Source: Tritonibacter multivorans (GTDB lineage Bacteria; Pseudomonadota; Alphaproteobacteria; Rhodobacterales; Rhodobacteraceae). From it: 43,309 nucleotides of DNA. Position numbers and translations under genes: made by a program. The notes beneath the pieces were generated by a model that was not told the DNA's origin, did not search any database, and saw only the letters and a list, made by a program, of their open reading frames with translations. The DNA lies in assembly GCF_001458415.1 (NCBI RefSeq), contig NZ_CYSD01000028.1, positions 1-43,309 of the forward strand, in the 5' to 3' direction. The number at the start of each line of letters is the position of its first letter. The first letter of the stretch is position 1. Below are positions 43,286 through 43,309 of the stretch, in pieces.

Positions 43286-43309
43286 TTACTTCTGCGCCGC
43301 TTGCGCTTT
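43286..43309 (-). CDS. C-terminal end of an unidentified gene (partial at the window edge)
   Basis: On the minus strand the last bases read KAQAAQK followed by TAA at 43288-43286, with the terminator stem-loop 28 bases beyond. Only seven residues are visible, so the product cannot be named; the reading frame is inferred from the stop plus terminator spacing. Confidence 0.4.
   Translation of the reverse strand, partial: KAQAAQK

Overview
The window is chromosomal-type DNA from an alphaproteobacterium, most likely a marine member of the Roseobacter group (Rhodobacteraceae). This is inferred from the protein families and the alternation of GC-rich housekeeping blocks with less GC-rich acquired blocks: a SoeABC-type sulfite dehydrogenase, a tripartite tricarboxylate transporter, DUF1289 and DUF2161 proteins, and groESL under a CIRCE element. 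No rRNA, tRNA or CRISPR array was seen.

Layout. (1) 1-247: tail of an IS3-family insertion sequence. (2) 849-5449, minus strand: a type VI secretion island with vgrG, three tightly overlapping genes of unknown function and a PAAR spike-tip gene; no core T6SS genes are present. (3) 5736-7821: a tyrosine recombinase plus an IS91-type rolling-circle transposase. (4) 8371-13148: a copper-handling module (His-rich exported protein, cytochrome c, CopC, CopD, second cytochrome c, YHS protein), a Crp/Fnr regulator and a divergent His-rich exported protein. (5) 13368-14000: a short tyrosine recombinase. (6) 14377-30929: a catabolic block of 12 same-strand genes: IclR regulator, CaiB-type CoA transferase, divergent crotonase, TctCBA importer, SoeABC sulfite dehydrogenase, SLC13 permease, acylating aldehyde dehydrogenase (SauS-like), AMP-forming CoA ligase (SauT-like) and GntR regulator. 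(7) 31257-43309: a conserved backbone with Mn-dependent pyrophosphatase, two TraB/GumN paralogues, a DUF2161 nuclease-like protein, groESL, an HNH endonuclease of lower GC, small hypothetical genes, a DMT transporter, an alpha/beta hydrolase and a PhnM-like amidohydrolase.

The catabolic block is the most interesting part. The SauS/SauT pair implies CoA activation of sulfoacetate, or a related sulfonated acid, and reduction to sulfoacetaldehyde. An Xsc enzyme, not in the window, would release sulfite, which SoeABC oxidises in the cytoplasm. The SLC13 protein could export sulfate, and TctCBA is the likely uptake system. The CoA transferase and a crotonase lacking the usual catalytic glutamates are not part of the known sulfoacetate route and suggest an extended or different substrate. 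A strong promoter in front of iclR is overlapped by three related imperfect palindromes that look like IclR operators.

Dispersed intergenic repeats, one pair inverted and about 30 kb apart, flank the accessory half of the window. Together with the recombinases they suggest a region built by successive acquisitions.
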